DNA from: Piscicola geometra
Taxonomy: Eukaryota; Annelida; Clitellata; Hirudinida; Piscicolidae
Assembly: GCA_943735955.1 (NCBI GenBank)
Contig: OX030971.1
Span: 3,589,713 to 3,653,712, forward strand
Length of the DNA stretch: 64,000 bases
Reading direction: 5' to 3'
A program made the position numbers and the translations under genes. A model generated the notes under the pieces. That model made no database searches, was not told the origin of the DNA, and was given only the letters and a program-made list of their open reading frames with translations. Below are positions 24,409 through 39,400 of this stretch, piece after piece (position 1 is the first letter of the stretch; the number at the start of each line of letters is the position of its first letter).

Positions 24409-27400
24409 CTTCCCCCCATATAGTATATGTCCCCCCCTCCCCACCCTCCACCCCCATATAGTATATGTCCCCCCTCCCCACCCTCCACCCCCATATAGTA
24501 AATGTCCCCCCTCCCCACCCTTCCCCCCATATAGTATATGTCCCCCCTCCCCACCCTCCACCCCCATATAGTATATGTCCCCCCTCCCCACCCTTCCCCC
24601 CATATAGTATATGTCCCCCCTCCCCACCCTCCACCCTCATATAGTATATGTCCCCCCTCCCCACCCTCCACCCTCATATAGTATATGTCCCCCCTCCCCA
24701 CCCTCCACCCTCATATAGTATATGTCCCCCCTCCCCACCCTCCACCCCCATATAGTATATGTCCCCCCTCCCCACACCCTTCCCCCCATATAGTATATGT
24801 CCCCCCTCCCCACCCTTCCCCCCATATAGTATATGTCCCCCCTCCCCACCCTCCACCCTCATATAGTATATGTCCTCCCTCCCCACTCTTCCCCCCATAT
24901 AGTATATGTCCCCCCTCCCCACCCTTCCCCCCATATAGTATATGTCCCCCCTCCCCACCCTCCACCCTCATATAGTATATGTCCCCCCTCCCCACCCTTC
25001 CCCCCAAATAGTATATGTCCCCCCTCCCCACCCTCCACCCTCATATAGTATATGTCCTCCCTCCCCACTCTTCCCCCCATATAGTATATGTCCCCCCTCC
25101 CCACCCTTCCCCCCATATAGTATATGTCTTCCCTCCCCACCCTCCACCCTCATATAGTATATGTCCCCCCTCCCCACTCTTCCCCCCATATAGTATATGT
25201 CCCCCCTCCCCACCCTCCACCCTCATATAGTATATGTCCCCCCTCCCCACCCTCCACCCTCATATAGTATATGTCCCCCCTCCCCACCCTTCCCCCCATA
25301 TAGTATATGTCCCCCCTCCCCACCCTCCACCCTCATATAGTATATGTCCCCCCTCCCCACCCTCCACCCTCATATAGTATATGTCCCCCCTCCCCACCCT
25401 CCACCCTCATATAGTATATGTCCCCCCTCCCCACCCTCCACCCTCATATAGTATATGTCCCCCCCTCCCCACCCTTCCCCCCATATAGTATATGTCCCCC
25501 CTCCCCACCCTCCACCCTCATATAGTATATGTCCCCCCTCCCCACCCTCCACCCTCATATAGTATATGTCCCCCCTCCCCACCCTCCACCCTCATATAGT
25601 ATATGTCCCCCCTCCCCACCCTTCCCCCCATATAGTATATGTCCCCCCTCCCCACCCTTCCCCCCATATAGTATATGTCCCCCCTCCCCACCCTCCACCC
25701 CCCATATAGTATATGTCCCCCCTCCCCACCCTCCACCCTCATATAGTATATGTCCCCCCTCCCCACCCTTCCCCCCATATAGTATATGTCCCCCCCTCCC
25801 CACCCTTCCCCCCATATAGTATATGTCCCCCCTCCCCACCCTCCACCCTCATATAGTATATGTCCTCCCTCCCCACTCTTCCCCCCATATAGTATATGTC
25901 CCCCCTCCCCACCCTTCCCCCCCATATAGTATATGTCCCCCCCTCCCCACCCTCCACCCTCATATAGTATATGTCCCCCCCTCCCCACCCTTCCCCCCAA
26001 ATAGTATATGTCCCCCCTCCCCACCCTCCACCCTCATATAGTATATGTCCTCCCTCCCCACTCTTCCCCCCATATAGTATATGTCCCCCCTCCCCACCCT
26101 TCCCCCCATATAGTATATGTCTTCCCTCCCCACCCTCCACCCTCATATAGTATATGTCCCCCCTCCCCACTCTTCCCCCCATATAGTATATGTCCCCCCT
26201 CCCCACCCTCCACCCTCATATAGTATATGTCCCCCCTCCCCACCCTCCACCCTCATATAGTATATGTCCCCCCTCCCCACCCTTCCCCCCATATAGTATA
26301 TGTCCCCCCTCCCCACCCTCCACCCTCATATAGTATATGTCCCCCCTCCCCACCCTCCACCCTCATATAGTATATGTCCCCCCCTCCCCACCCTCCACCC
26401 TCATATAGTATATGTCCCCCCTCCCCACCCTCCACCCTCATATAGTATATGTCCCCCCTCCCCACCCTTCCCCCCATATAGTATATGTCCCCCCTCCCCA
26501 CCCTCCACCCTCATATAGTATATGTCCCCCCTCCCCACCCTCCACCCTCATATAGTATATGTCCCCCCTCCCCACCCTCCACCCTCATATAGTATATGTC
26601 CCCCCTCCCCACCCTTCCCCCCATATAGTATATGTCCCCCCCTCCCCACCCTTCCCCCCATATAGTATATGTCCCCCCTCCCCACCCTCCACCCCCCATA
26701 TAGTATATGTCCCCCCTCCCCACCCTCCACCCTCATATAGTATATGTCCCCCCTCCCCACCCTTCCCCCCATATAGTATATGTCCCCCCTCCCCACCCTT
26801 CCCCCCATATAGTATATGTCCCCCCTCCCCACCCTCCACCCTCATATAGTATATGTCCTCCCTCCCCACTCTTCCCCCCATATAGTATATGTCCCCCCCT
26901 CCCCACCCTTCCCCCCATATAGTATATGTCCCCCCCTCCCCACCCTCCACCCTCATATAGTATATGTCCCCCCTCCCCACCCTTCCCCCCAAATAGTATA
27001 TGTCCCCCCTCCCCACCCTCCACCCTCATATAGTATATGTCCTCCCTCCCCACTCTTCCCCCCATATAGTATATGTCCCCCCCTCCCCACCCTTCCCCCC
27101 ATATAGTATATGTCTTCCCTCCCCACCCTCCACCCTCATATAGTATATGTCCCCCCTCCCCACTCTTCCCCCCATATAGTATATGTCCCCCCTCCCCACC
27201 CTCCACCCTCATATAGTATATGTCCCCCCTCCCCACCCTCCACCCTCATATAGTATATGTCCCCCCTCCCCACCCTTCCCCCCATATAGTATATGTCCCC
27301 CCTCCCCACCCTCCACCCTCATATAGTATATGTCCCCCCTCCCCACCCTCCACCCTCATATAGTATATGTCCCCCCTCCCCACCCTCCACCCTCATATAG

Positions 27401-30400
27401 TATATGTCCCCCCTCCCCACCCTCCACCCTCATATAGTATATGTCCCCCCCTCCCCACCCTTCCCCCCATATAGTATATGTCCCCCCTCCCCACCCTCCA
27501 CCCTCATATAGTATATGTCCCCCCTCCCCACCCTCCACCCTCATATAGTATATGTCCCCCCCTCCCCACCCTTCCCCCCATATAGTATATGTCCCCCCTC
27601 CCCACCCTTCCCCCCATATAGTATATGTCCCCCCTCCCCACCCTTCACCCTCATATAGTATATGTCCCCCCTCCCCACCCTCCACCCTCATATAGTATAT
27701 GTCCCCCCTCCCCACCCTCCACCCTCATATAGTGTATGTCCCCCCTCCCCACCTTCCACCCTCATATAGTATATGTCCCCCCTCCCCACCCTCCACCCTC
27801 ATATAGTATATGTCCCCCCTCCCCACCCTCCACCCTCATATAGTATATGTCCCCCCTCCCCACCCTTCCCCTCATATAGTATATGTCCTCCCTCCCCACC
27901 CTCCACCCTCATATAGTATATGTCCCCCCTCCCCACCCTCCACCCTCATATAGTATATGTCCCCCCTCCCCACCCTCCACCCTCATATAGTATATGTCCC
28001 CCCTCCCCACCCTTCCCCCCATATAGTATATGTCCCCCCTCCCCACCCTTCCCCCCATATAGTATATGTCCCCCCTCCCCACCCTCCACCCTCATATAGT
28101 ATATGTCCCCCCTCCCCACCCTCCACCCTCATATAGTATATGTCCCCCCCTCCCCACCCTCCACCCTCATATAGTATATGTCCCCCCCTCCCCACCCTCC
28201 ACCCTCATATAGTATATGTCCCCCCTCCCCACCCTCCACCCTCATATAGTATATGTCCCCCCTCCCCACCCTTCCCCCCATATAGTATATGTCCCCCCTC
28301 CCCACCCTCCACCCTCATATAGTATATGTCCCCCCTCCCCACCCTCCACCCTCATATAGTATATGTCCCCCCTCCCCACCCTCCACCCTCATATAGTATA
28401 TGTCCCCCCTCCCCACCCTCCACCCTCATATAGTATATGTCCCCCCTCCCCACCCTCCACCCTCATATAGTATATGTCCCAACTCCCCACCCTCCACCCT
28501 CATATAGTATATGTCCCCCCTCCCCACCCTCCACCCTCATATAGTATATGTCCCCCCTCCCCACCCTCCACCCTCATATAGTATATGTCCCCCCTCCCCA
28601 CCCTTCCCCCCATATAGTATATGTCCCCCCTCCCCACCCTTCCCCCCATATAGTATATGTCCCCCCCTCCCCACCCTCCACTCTCATATAGTATATGTCC
28701 CCCCTCCCCACCCTTCCCCCCATATAGTATATGTCCCCCCCTCCCCACCCTCCACCCCCATATAGTATATGTCCCCCTCCCCACCCTCCACCCTCATATA
28801 GTATATGTCCCCCCTCCCCACCCTCCACCCTCATATAGTATATGTCCCCCCTCCCCACCCTTCCCCCCATATAGTATATGTCCCCCCTCCCCACCCTCCA
28901 CCCTCATATAGTATATGTCCCCCCTCCCCACCCTTCCCCCCATATAGTATATGTCCCCCCTCCCCACCCTCCACCCCCATATAGTATATGTCCCCCCTCC
29001 CCACCCTCCACCCCCATATAGTATATGTCCCCCCTCCCCACCCTCCACCCCCATATAGTATATGTCCCCCCTCCCCACCCTTCCCCCCATATAGTATATG
29101 TCCCCCCTCCCCACCCTCCACCCCCATATAGTATATGTCCCCCCTCCCCACCCTTCCCCCCATATAGTATATGTCCCCCCCTCCCCACCCTCCACCCTCA
29201 TATAGTATATGTCCCCCCTCCCCACCCTCCACCCTCATATAGTATATGTCCCCCCTCCCCACCCTCCACCCTCATATAGTATATGTCCCCCCTCCCCACC
29301 CTCCACCCCCATATAGTATATGTCCCCCCTCCCCACCCTTCCCCCCATATAGTATATGTCCCCCCTCCCCACCCTCCACCCTCATATAGTATATGTCCCC
29401 CCTCCCCACCCTTCCCCCCATATAGTATATGTCCCCCCTCCCCACCCTTCCCCCCATATAGTATATGTCCCCCCTCCCCACCCTCCACCCCCCATATAGT
29501 ATATGTCCCCCCTCCCCACCCTCCACCCTCATATAGTATATGTCCCCCCTCCCCACCCTTCCCCCCATATAGTATATGTCCCCCCTCCCCACCCTTCCCC
29601 CCATATAGTATATGTCCCCCCTCCCCACCCTCCACCCTCATATAGTATATGTCCTCCCTCCCCACTCTTCCCCCCATATAGTATATGTCCCCCCTCCCCA
29701 CCCTTCCCCCCATATAGTATATGTCCCCCCCTCCCCACCCTCCACCCTCATATAGCATATGTCCCCCCTCCCCACCCTTCCCCCCATATAGTATATGTCC
29801 CCCCTCCCCACCCTCCACCCTCATATAGTATATGTCCTCCCTCCCCACCCTCCACCCTCATATAGTATATGTCCCCCCTCCCCACCCTTCCCCCCATATA
29901 GTATATGTCCCCCCTCCCCACCCTTCCCCCCATATAGTATATGTCCCCCCTCCCCACCCTCCACCCCCCATATAGTATATGTCCCCCCTCCCCACCCTCC
30001 ACCCTCATATAGTATATGTCCCAACTCCCCACCCTCCACCCTCATATAGTATATGTCCCCCCTCCCCACCCTCCACCCTCATATAGTATATGTCCCCCCT
30101 CCCCACCCTCCACCCTCATATAGTATATGTCCCCCCTCCCCACCCTTCCCCCCATATAGTATATGTCCCCCCTCCCCACCCTTCCCCCCATATAGTATAT
30201 GTCCCCCCTCCCCACCCTCCACTCTCATATAGTATATGTCCCCCCTCCCCACCCTTCCCCCCATATAGTATATGTCCCCCCTCCCCACCCTCCACCCCCA
30301 TATAGTATATGTCCCCCTCCCCACCCTCCACCCCCATATAGTCTATGTCCCCCCTCCCCACCCTCCACCCCCATATAGTATATGTCCCCCCTCCCCACCC

Positions 30401-33400
30401 TTCCCCCCATATAGTATATGTCCCCCCTCCCCACCCTCCACCCCCATATAGTATATGTCCCCCCTCCCCACCCTTCCCCCCATATAGTATATGTCCCCCC
30501 TCCCCACCCTCCACCCTCATATAGTATATGTCCCCCCTCCCCACCCTCCACCCTCATATAGTATATGTCCCCCCTCCCCACCCTCCACCCTCATATAGTA
30601 TATGTCCCCCCTCCCCACCCTCCACCCCCATATAGTATATGTCCCCCCTCCCCACCCTTCCCCCCATATAGTATATGTCCCCCCTCCCCACCCTCCACCC
30701 TCATATAGTATATGTCCCCCCTCCCCACCCTTCCCCCCATATAGTATATGTCCCCCCTCCCCACCCTCCACCCCCCATATAGTATATGTCCCCCCCTCCC
30801 CACCCTCCACCCTCATATAGTATATGTCCCCCCTCCCCACCCTTCCCCCCATATAGTATATGTCCCCCCCTCCCCACCCTTCCCCCCATATAGTATATGT
30901 CCCCCCCTCCCCACCCTCCACCCTCATATAGTATATGTCCTCCCTCCCCACTCTTCCCCCCATATAGTATATGTCCCCCCTCCCCACCCTTCCCCCCATA
31001 TAGTATATGTCCCCCCTCCCCACCCTCCACCCTCATATAGCATATGTCCCCCCTCCCCACCCTTCCCCCCATATAGTATATGTCCCCCCTCCCCACCCTC
31101 CACCCTCATATAGTATATGTCCCCCCTCCCCACCCTCCACCCTCATATAGTATATGTCCCCCCTCCCCACCCTTCCCCCCATATAGTATATGTCCCCCCT
31201 CCCCACCCTCCACCCTCATATAGTATATGTCCCCCCCTCCCCACCCTCCACCCTCATATAGTATATGTCCCCCCTCCCCACCCTCCACCCTCATATAGTA
31301 TATGTCCCCCCTCCCCACCCTTCCCCCCATATAGTATATGTCCCCCCTCCCCACCCTTCCCCCCATATAGTATATGTCCCCCCTCCCCACCCTCCACCCC
31401 CCATATAGTATATGTCCCCCCTCCCCACCCTCCACCCTCATATAGTATATGTCCCCCCTCCCCACCCTTCCCCCCATATAGTATATGTCCCCCCCTCCCC
31501 ACCCTTCCCCCCATATAGTATATGTCCCCCCTCCCCACCCTCCACCCTCATATAGTATATGTCCCCCCTCCCCACCATTCCCCTCATATAGTATATGTCC
31601 TACCTCCCCACCCTCCACCCTCATATAGTATATGTCCCCCCTCCCCACCCTCCACCCTCATATAGTATATGTCCCCCCTCCCCACCCTTCCCCCCATATA
31701 GTATATGTCCCCCCTCCCCACCCTTCCCCCCATATAGTATATGTCCCCCCTCCCCACCCTTCCCCTCATATAGTATATGTCCCCCCTCCCCACCCTCCAC
31801 CCTCATATAGTATATGTCCCCCCTCCACACCCTCCACCCTCATATAGTATATGTCCCCCCTCCCCACCCTCCACCCTCATATAGTATATGTCCCCCCTCC
31901 CCACCCTCCACCCTCATATAGTATATGTCCCCCCTCCCCACCCTCCACCCTCATATAGTATATGTCCCCCCTCCCCACCCTCCACCCTCATATAGTATAT
32001 GTCCCCCCTCCCCACCCTCCACCCTCATATAGTATATGTCCCCCCTCCCCACCCTTCCCCCCATATAGTATATGTCCCCCCTCCCCACCCTCCACCCTCA
32101 TATAGTATATGTCCCCCCTCCCCACCCTCCACCCTCATATAGTATATGTCCCCCCTCCCCACCCTCCACCCTCATATAGTATATGTCCCCCCCTCCCCAC
32201 CCTCCACCCTCATATAGTATATGTCCCCCCCTCCCCACCCTCCACCCTCATATAGTATATGTCCCCCCTCCCCACCCTCCACCCTCATATAGTATATGTC
32301 CCCCCTCCCCACCCTCCACCCTCATATAGTATATGTCCCCCCCTCCCCACCCTCCACCCTCATATAGTATATGTCCCCCCTCCCCACCCTCCACCCTCAT
32401 ATAGTATATGTCCCCCCTCCCCACCCTCCACCCTCATATAGTATATGTCCCCCCTCCCCACCCTTCCCCCCATATAGTATATGTCCCCCCTCCCCACCCT
32501 TCCCCCCATATAGTATATGTCCCCCCTCCCCACCCTCAACCCTCATATAGTATATGTCCCCCCTCCCCACCCTCCACCCTCATATAGTATATGTCCCCCC
32601 TCCCCACCCTCCACCCTCATATAGTATATGTCCCCCCTCCCCACCCTCCACCCTCATATAGTATATGTCCCCCCTCCCCACCCTCCACCCTGATATAGTA
32701 TATGTCCCCCCTCCCCACCCTCCACCCTCATATAGTATATGTCCCCCCTCCCCACCCTCCACCCTCATATAGTATATGTCCCCCCTCCCCACCCTCCACC
32801 CTCATATAGTATATGTCCCCCTCCCCACCCTCCACCCTCATATAGTATATGTCCCCCCTCCCCACCCTTCCCCCCATATAGTATATGTCCCCCCTCCCCA
32901 CCCTCCACCCCCATATAGTATATGTCCCCCCTCCCCACCCTCCACCCCCATATAGTATATGTCCCCCCCTCCCCACCCTTCCCCCCATATAGTATATGTC
33001 CCCCCTCCCCACCCTCCACCCCCATATAGTATATGTCCCCCCTCCCCACCCTTCCCCCCATATAGTATATGTCCCCCCTCCCCACCCTCCACCCTCATAT
33101 AGTATATGTCCCCCCTCCCCACCCTCCACCCTCATATAGTATATGTCCCCCCCTCCCCACCCTCCACCCTCATATAGTATATGTCCCCCCTCCCCACCCT
33201 CCACCCCCATATAGTATATGTCCCCCCTCCCCACCCTTCCCCCCATATAGTATATGTCCCCCCTCCCCACCCTCCACCCTCATATAGTATATGTCCCCCC
33301 TCCCCACCCTTCCCCCCATATAGTATATGTCCCCCCTCCCCACCCTTCCCCCCATATAGTATATGTCCCCCCTCCCCACCCTCCACCCCCCATATAGTAT

Positions 33401-36400
33401 ATGTCCCCCCTCCCCACCCTCCACCCTCATATAGTATATGTCCCCCCTCCCCACCCTTCCCCCCATATAGTATATGTCCCCCCTCCCCACCCTTCCCCCC
33501 ATATAGTATATGTCCCCCCTCCCCACCCTCCACCCTCATATAGTATATGTCCTCCCTCCCCACTCTTCCCCCCATATAGTATATGTCCCCCCTCCCCACC
33601 CTTCCCCCCATATAGTATATGTCCCCCCTCCCCACCCTCCACCCTCATATAGCATATGTCCCCCCTCCCCACCCTTCCCCCCATATAGTATATGTCCCCC
33701 CTCCCCACCCTCCACCCTCATATAGTATATGTCCTCCCTCCCCACTCTTCCCCCCATATAGTATATGTCCCCCCTCCCCACCCTTCCCCCCATATAGTAT
33801 ATGTCCTCCATCCCCACCCTCCACCCTCATATAGTATATGTCCCCCCTCCCCACTCTTCCCCCCATATAGTATATGTCCCCCCTCCCCACCCTCCACCCT
33901 CATATAGTATATGTCCCCCCTCCCCACCCTCCACCCTCATATAGTATATGTCCCCCCTCCCCACCCTTCCCCCCATATAGTATATGTCCCCCCTCCCCAC
34001 CCTCCACCCTCATATAGTATATGTCCCCCCTCCCCACCCTTCCCCCCATATAGTATATGTCCCCCCTCCCCACCCTCCACCCTCATATAGTATATGTTCC
34101 CCCTCCCCACCCTTCACCCTCATATAGTATATGTCCCCCCTCCCCACCCTCCACCCTCATATAGTATATGTCCCCCCTCCCCACCCTCCACCCTCATATA
34201 GTATATGTCCCCCCTCCCCACCCTCCACCCTCATATAGTATATGTCCCCCCTCCCCACCCTCCACCCTCATATAGTATATGTCCCCCCTCCCCACCCTCC
34301 ACCCTCATATAGTATATGTCCCCCCCTCCCCACCCTTCCCCTCATATAGTATATGTCCTACCTCCCCACCCTCCACCCTCATATAGTATATGTCCCCCCT
34401 CCCCACCCTCCACCCTCATATAGTATATGTCCCCCCTCCCCACCCTTCCCCCCATATAGTATATGTCCCCCCTCCCCACCCTTCCCCCCATATAGTATAT
34501 GTCCCCCCTCCCCACCCTTCCCCTCATATAGTATATGTCCCCCCTCCCCACCCTCCACCCTCATATAGTATATGTCCCCCCTCCACACCCTCCACCCTCA
34601 TATAGTATATGTCCCCCCTCCCCACCCTCCACCCTCATATAGTATATGTCCCCCCTCCCCACCCTCCACCCTCATATAGTATATGTCCCCCCTCCCCACC
34701 CTCCACCCTCATATAGTATATGTCCCCCCTCCCCACCCTCCACCCTCATATAGTATATGTCCCCCCTCCCCACCCTCCACCCTCATATAGTATATGTCCC
34801 CCCTCCCCACCCTTCCCCCCATATAGTATATGTCCCCCCTCCCCACCCTCCACCCTCATATAGTATATGTCCCCCCTCCCCACCCTCCACCCTCATATAG
34901 TATATGTCCCCCCTCCCCACCCTCCACCCTCATATAGTATATGTCCCCCCTCCCCACCCTCCACCCTCATATAGTATATGTCCCCCCTCCCCACCCTCCA
35001 CCCTCATATAGTATATGTCCCCCCTCCCCACCCTCCACCCTCATATAGTATATGTCCCCCCTCCCCACCCTCCACCCTCATATAGTATATGTCCCCCCTC
35101 CCCACCCTCCACCCTCATATAGTATATGTCCCCCCTCCCCACCCTCCACCCTCATATAGTATATGTCCCCCCTCCCCACCCTTCCCCCCATATAGTATAT
35201 GTCCCCCCCTCCCCACCCTTCCCCCCATATAGTATATGTCCCCCCTCCCCACCCTCCACCCTCATATAGTATATGTCCCCCCTCCCCACCCTCCACCCTC
35301 ATATAGTATATGTCCCCCCTCCCCACCCTCCACCCTCATATAGTATATGTCCCCCCTCCCCACCCTCCACCCTCATATAGTATATGTCCCCCCTCCCCAC
35401 CCTCCACCCTGATATAGTATATGTCCCCCCTCCCCACCCTCCACCCTCATATAGTATATGTCCCCCCTCCCCACCCTCCACCCTCATATAGTATATGTCC
35501 CCCCTCCCCACCCTCCACCCTCATATAGTATATGTCCCCCCTCCCCACCCTTCCCCCCATATAGTATATGTCCCCCCTCCACACCCTCCACCCTCATATA
35601 GTATATGTCCTCCCTCCCCACCCTTCCCCCCATATAGTATATGTCCCCCCTCCCCACCCTTCCCCCCATATAGTATATGTCCTCCTTCCCCACCCTCCAC
35701 CCTCATATAGTATATGTCCCCCCTCCCCACCCTTCCCCCCATATAGTATATGTCCCCCCTCTCCACCCTCCACCCTCATATAGTATATGTCCTCCCTCCC
35801 CACCCTCCACCCCCATATAGTATATGTCCCCCCTCCCCACCCTCCACCCTCATATAGTATATGTCCCCCCTCCCCACCCTCCACCCTCAAATAGTATATG
35901 TCCTCCCTCCCCACCCTCCACCCCCATATAGTATATGTCCCCCCTCCCCACCCTCCACCCTCATATAGTATATGTCCTCCCTCCCCACCCTCCACCCTCA
36001 TATAGTATATGTCCCCCCTCCCCACCCTCCACCCTCATATAGTATATGTCCCCCCTCCCCACCCTTCCCCCCATATAGTATATGTCCCCCCTCCCCACCC
36101 TTCCCCCCATATAGTATATGTCCCCCCTCCCCACCCTTCCCCCCATATAGTATATGTCCCCCCTCCCCACCCTCCACCCTCATATAGTATATGTCCCCCC
36201 TCCCCACCCTCCACCCTCATATAGTATATGTCCCCCCTCCCCACCCTCCACCCCCATATAGTATATGTCCCCCCTCCCCACCCTCCTTCCTCATATAGTA
36301 TATGTCCTCCCTCCCCACCCTCCACCCTCATATAGTATATGTCCCCCCTCCCCACCCTCCACCCTCATATAGTATATGTCCTCCCTCCCCACCCTCCACC

Positions 36401-39400
36401 CTCATATAGTATATGTCCTTCCTCCCCACCCTCCATCCTCATATAGTATATGTCCTCCCTCCCCACCCTCCACCCTCATATAGTATATATCCTCCCTCCC
36501 CACCCTCCACCCCCATATAGTATATGTCCCCCCTCCCCACCCTCCACCCCCATATAGTATATGTCCCCCCTCCCCACCCTCCACCCTCATATAGTATATG
36601 TCCCCCCTCCCCACCCTTCCCCCCATATAGTATATGTCCCCCCTCCCCACCCTTCCCCCCATATAGTATATGTCCTCCCTCCCCACCCTTCACCCTCATA
36701 TAGTATATGTCCTCCCTCCCCACCCTTCCCCCCATATAGTATATGTCCCCCCTCCCCACCCTCCACCCTCATATAGTATATGTCCCCCCTCCCCACCCTT
36801 CCCCCCATATAGTATATGTCCCCCCTCCCCACCCTCCACCCTCATATAGTATATGTCCTCCCTCCCCACCCTTCCCCCCATATAGTATATGTCCTCCCTC
36901 CCCACCCTCCACCCTCATATAGTATATGTCCCCCCTCCCCACTCTTCCCCCCATATAGTATATGTCCCCCCTCCCCACCCTTCCCCCCATATAGTATATG
37001 TCCCCCCTCCCCACCCTTCCCCCCATATAGTATATGTCCTCCCTCCCCACCCTCCACCCTCATATAGTATATGTCCCCCCTCCCCACCCTCCACCCTCAT
37101 ATAGTATATGTCCTCCCTCCCCACCCTCCACCCTCATATAGTATATGTCCTTCCTCCCCACCCTCCATCCTCATATAGTATATGTCCTCCCTCCCAACCC
37201 TCCACCCTCATATAGTATACGTCCTCCCTCCCCACCCTCCACCCCCATATAGTATATGTCCCCCCTCCCCACCCTCCACCCCCATATAGTATATGTCCCC
37301 CCTCCCCACCCTCCACCCTCATATAGTATATGTCCCCCCTCACCACCCTTCCCCCCATATAGTATATGTCCCCCCTCCCCACCCTTCCCCCCATATAGTA
37401 TATGTCCTCCCTCCCCACCCTCCACCCTCATATAGTATATGTCCTCCCTCCCCACCCTTCCCCCCATATAGTATATGTCCCCCCTCCCCACCCTCCACCC
37501 TCATATAGTATATGTCCCCCCTCCCCACCCTCCACCCTCATATAGTATATGTCCCCCCTCCCCACCCTTCCCCCCATATAGTATATGTCCCCCCTCCCCA
37601 CCCTCCACCCTCATATAGTATATGTCCTCCCTCCCCACCCTCCACCCTCATATAGTATATGTCCCCCCTCCCCACCCTCCACCCCCATATAGTATATGTC
37701 CCCCCTCCCCACCCTCCACCCTCATATAGTATATGTCCCCCCTCCCCACCCTTCCCCCCATATAGTATATGTCCCCCCTCCCCACCCTCCACCCTCATAT
37801 AGTATATGTCCCCCCTCCCCACCCTTCCCCCCATATAGTATATGTCCCCCCTCCCCACCCTCCACCCTCATATAGTATATGTCCCCCCTCCCCACCCTCC
37901 ACCTTCATATAGTATATGTCCTCCCTCCCCACCCTCCACCCTCATATAGTATATGTCCCCCCTCCCCACCCTCCACCCTCATATAGTATATGTCCTCCCT
38001 CCCCACCCTTCCCCCCATATAGTATATGTCCCCCCTCCCCACCCTCCACCCTCATATAGTATATGTCCCCCCTCCCCACCCTCCACCCCCATATAGTATA
38101 TGTCCCCCCTCCCCACCCTCCACCCTCATATAGTATATGTCCCCCCTCCCCACCCTTCCCCCCATATAGTATATGTCCCCCCTCCCCACCCTCCACCCTC
38201 ATATAGTATATGTCCCCCCTCCCCACCCTTCCCCCCATATAGTATATGTCCCCCCTCCCCACCCTCCACCCTCATATAGTATATGTCCCCCCTCCCCACC
38301 CTCCACCTTCATATAGTATATGTCCTCCCTCCCCACCCTCCACCCTCATATAGTATATGTCCCCCCTCCCCACCCTCCACCCTCATATAGTATATGTCCT
38401 CCCTCCCCACCCTTCCCCCCATATAGTATATGTCCCCCCTCCCCACCCTCCACCCTCATATAGTATATGTCCTCCCTCCCCACCCTTCCCCCCCTATAGT
38501 ATATGTCCCCCCTCCCCACCCTCCACCCTCATATAGTATATGTCCCCCCTCCCCACCCTCCACCCTCATATAGTATATGTCCCCCCTCCCCACCCTTCCC
38601 CCCATATAGTATATGTCCCCCCTCCCCACCCTCCACCCTCATATAGTATATGTCCTCCCTCCCCACCCTTCCCCTCATATAGTATATGTCCTCCCTCCCC
38701 ACCCTCCACCCTCATATAGTATATGTCCCCCCTCCCCACCCTCCACCCTCATATAGTATATGTCCCCCCTCCCCACCCTCCACCCTCATATAGTATATGT
38801 CCCCCCTCCCCACCCTCCACCCTCATATAGTATATGTCCCCCCTCCCCACCCTTCCCCCCATATAGTATATGTCCCCCCTCCCCACCCTCCACCCTCATA
38901 TAGTATATGTCCCCCCTCCCCACCCTTCCCCCCATATAGTATATGTCCCCCCTCCCCACCCTTCCCCCCATATAGTATATGTCCCCCCTCCCCACCCTCC
39001 ACCCTCATATAGTATATGTCCCCCCTCCCCACCCTCCACCCTCATATAGTATATGTCCCCCCTCCCCACCCTCCACCCTCATATAGTATATGTCCCCCCT
39101 CCCCACCCTCCACCCTCATATAGTATATGTCCCCCCTCCCCACCCTCCACCCTGATATAGTATATGTCCCCCCTCCCCACCCTCCACCCTCATATAGTAT
39201 ATGTCCCCCCTCCCCACCCTCCACCCTCATATAGTATATGTCCCCCCTCCCCACCCTCCACCCTCATATAGTATATGTTCCCCCTCCCCACCCTTCCCCC
39301 CATATAGTATATGTCCCCCCTCCCCACCCTCCACCCTCATATAGTATATGTCCTCCCTCCCCACCCTTCCCCCCATATAGTATATGTCCCCCCTCCCCAC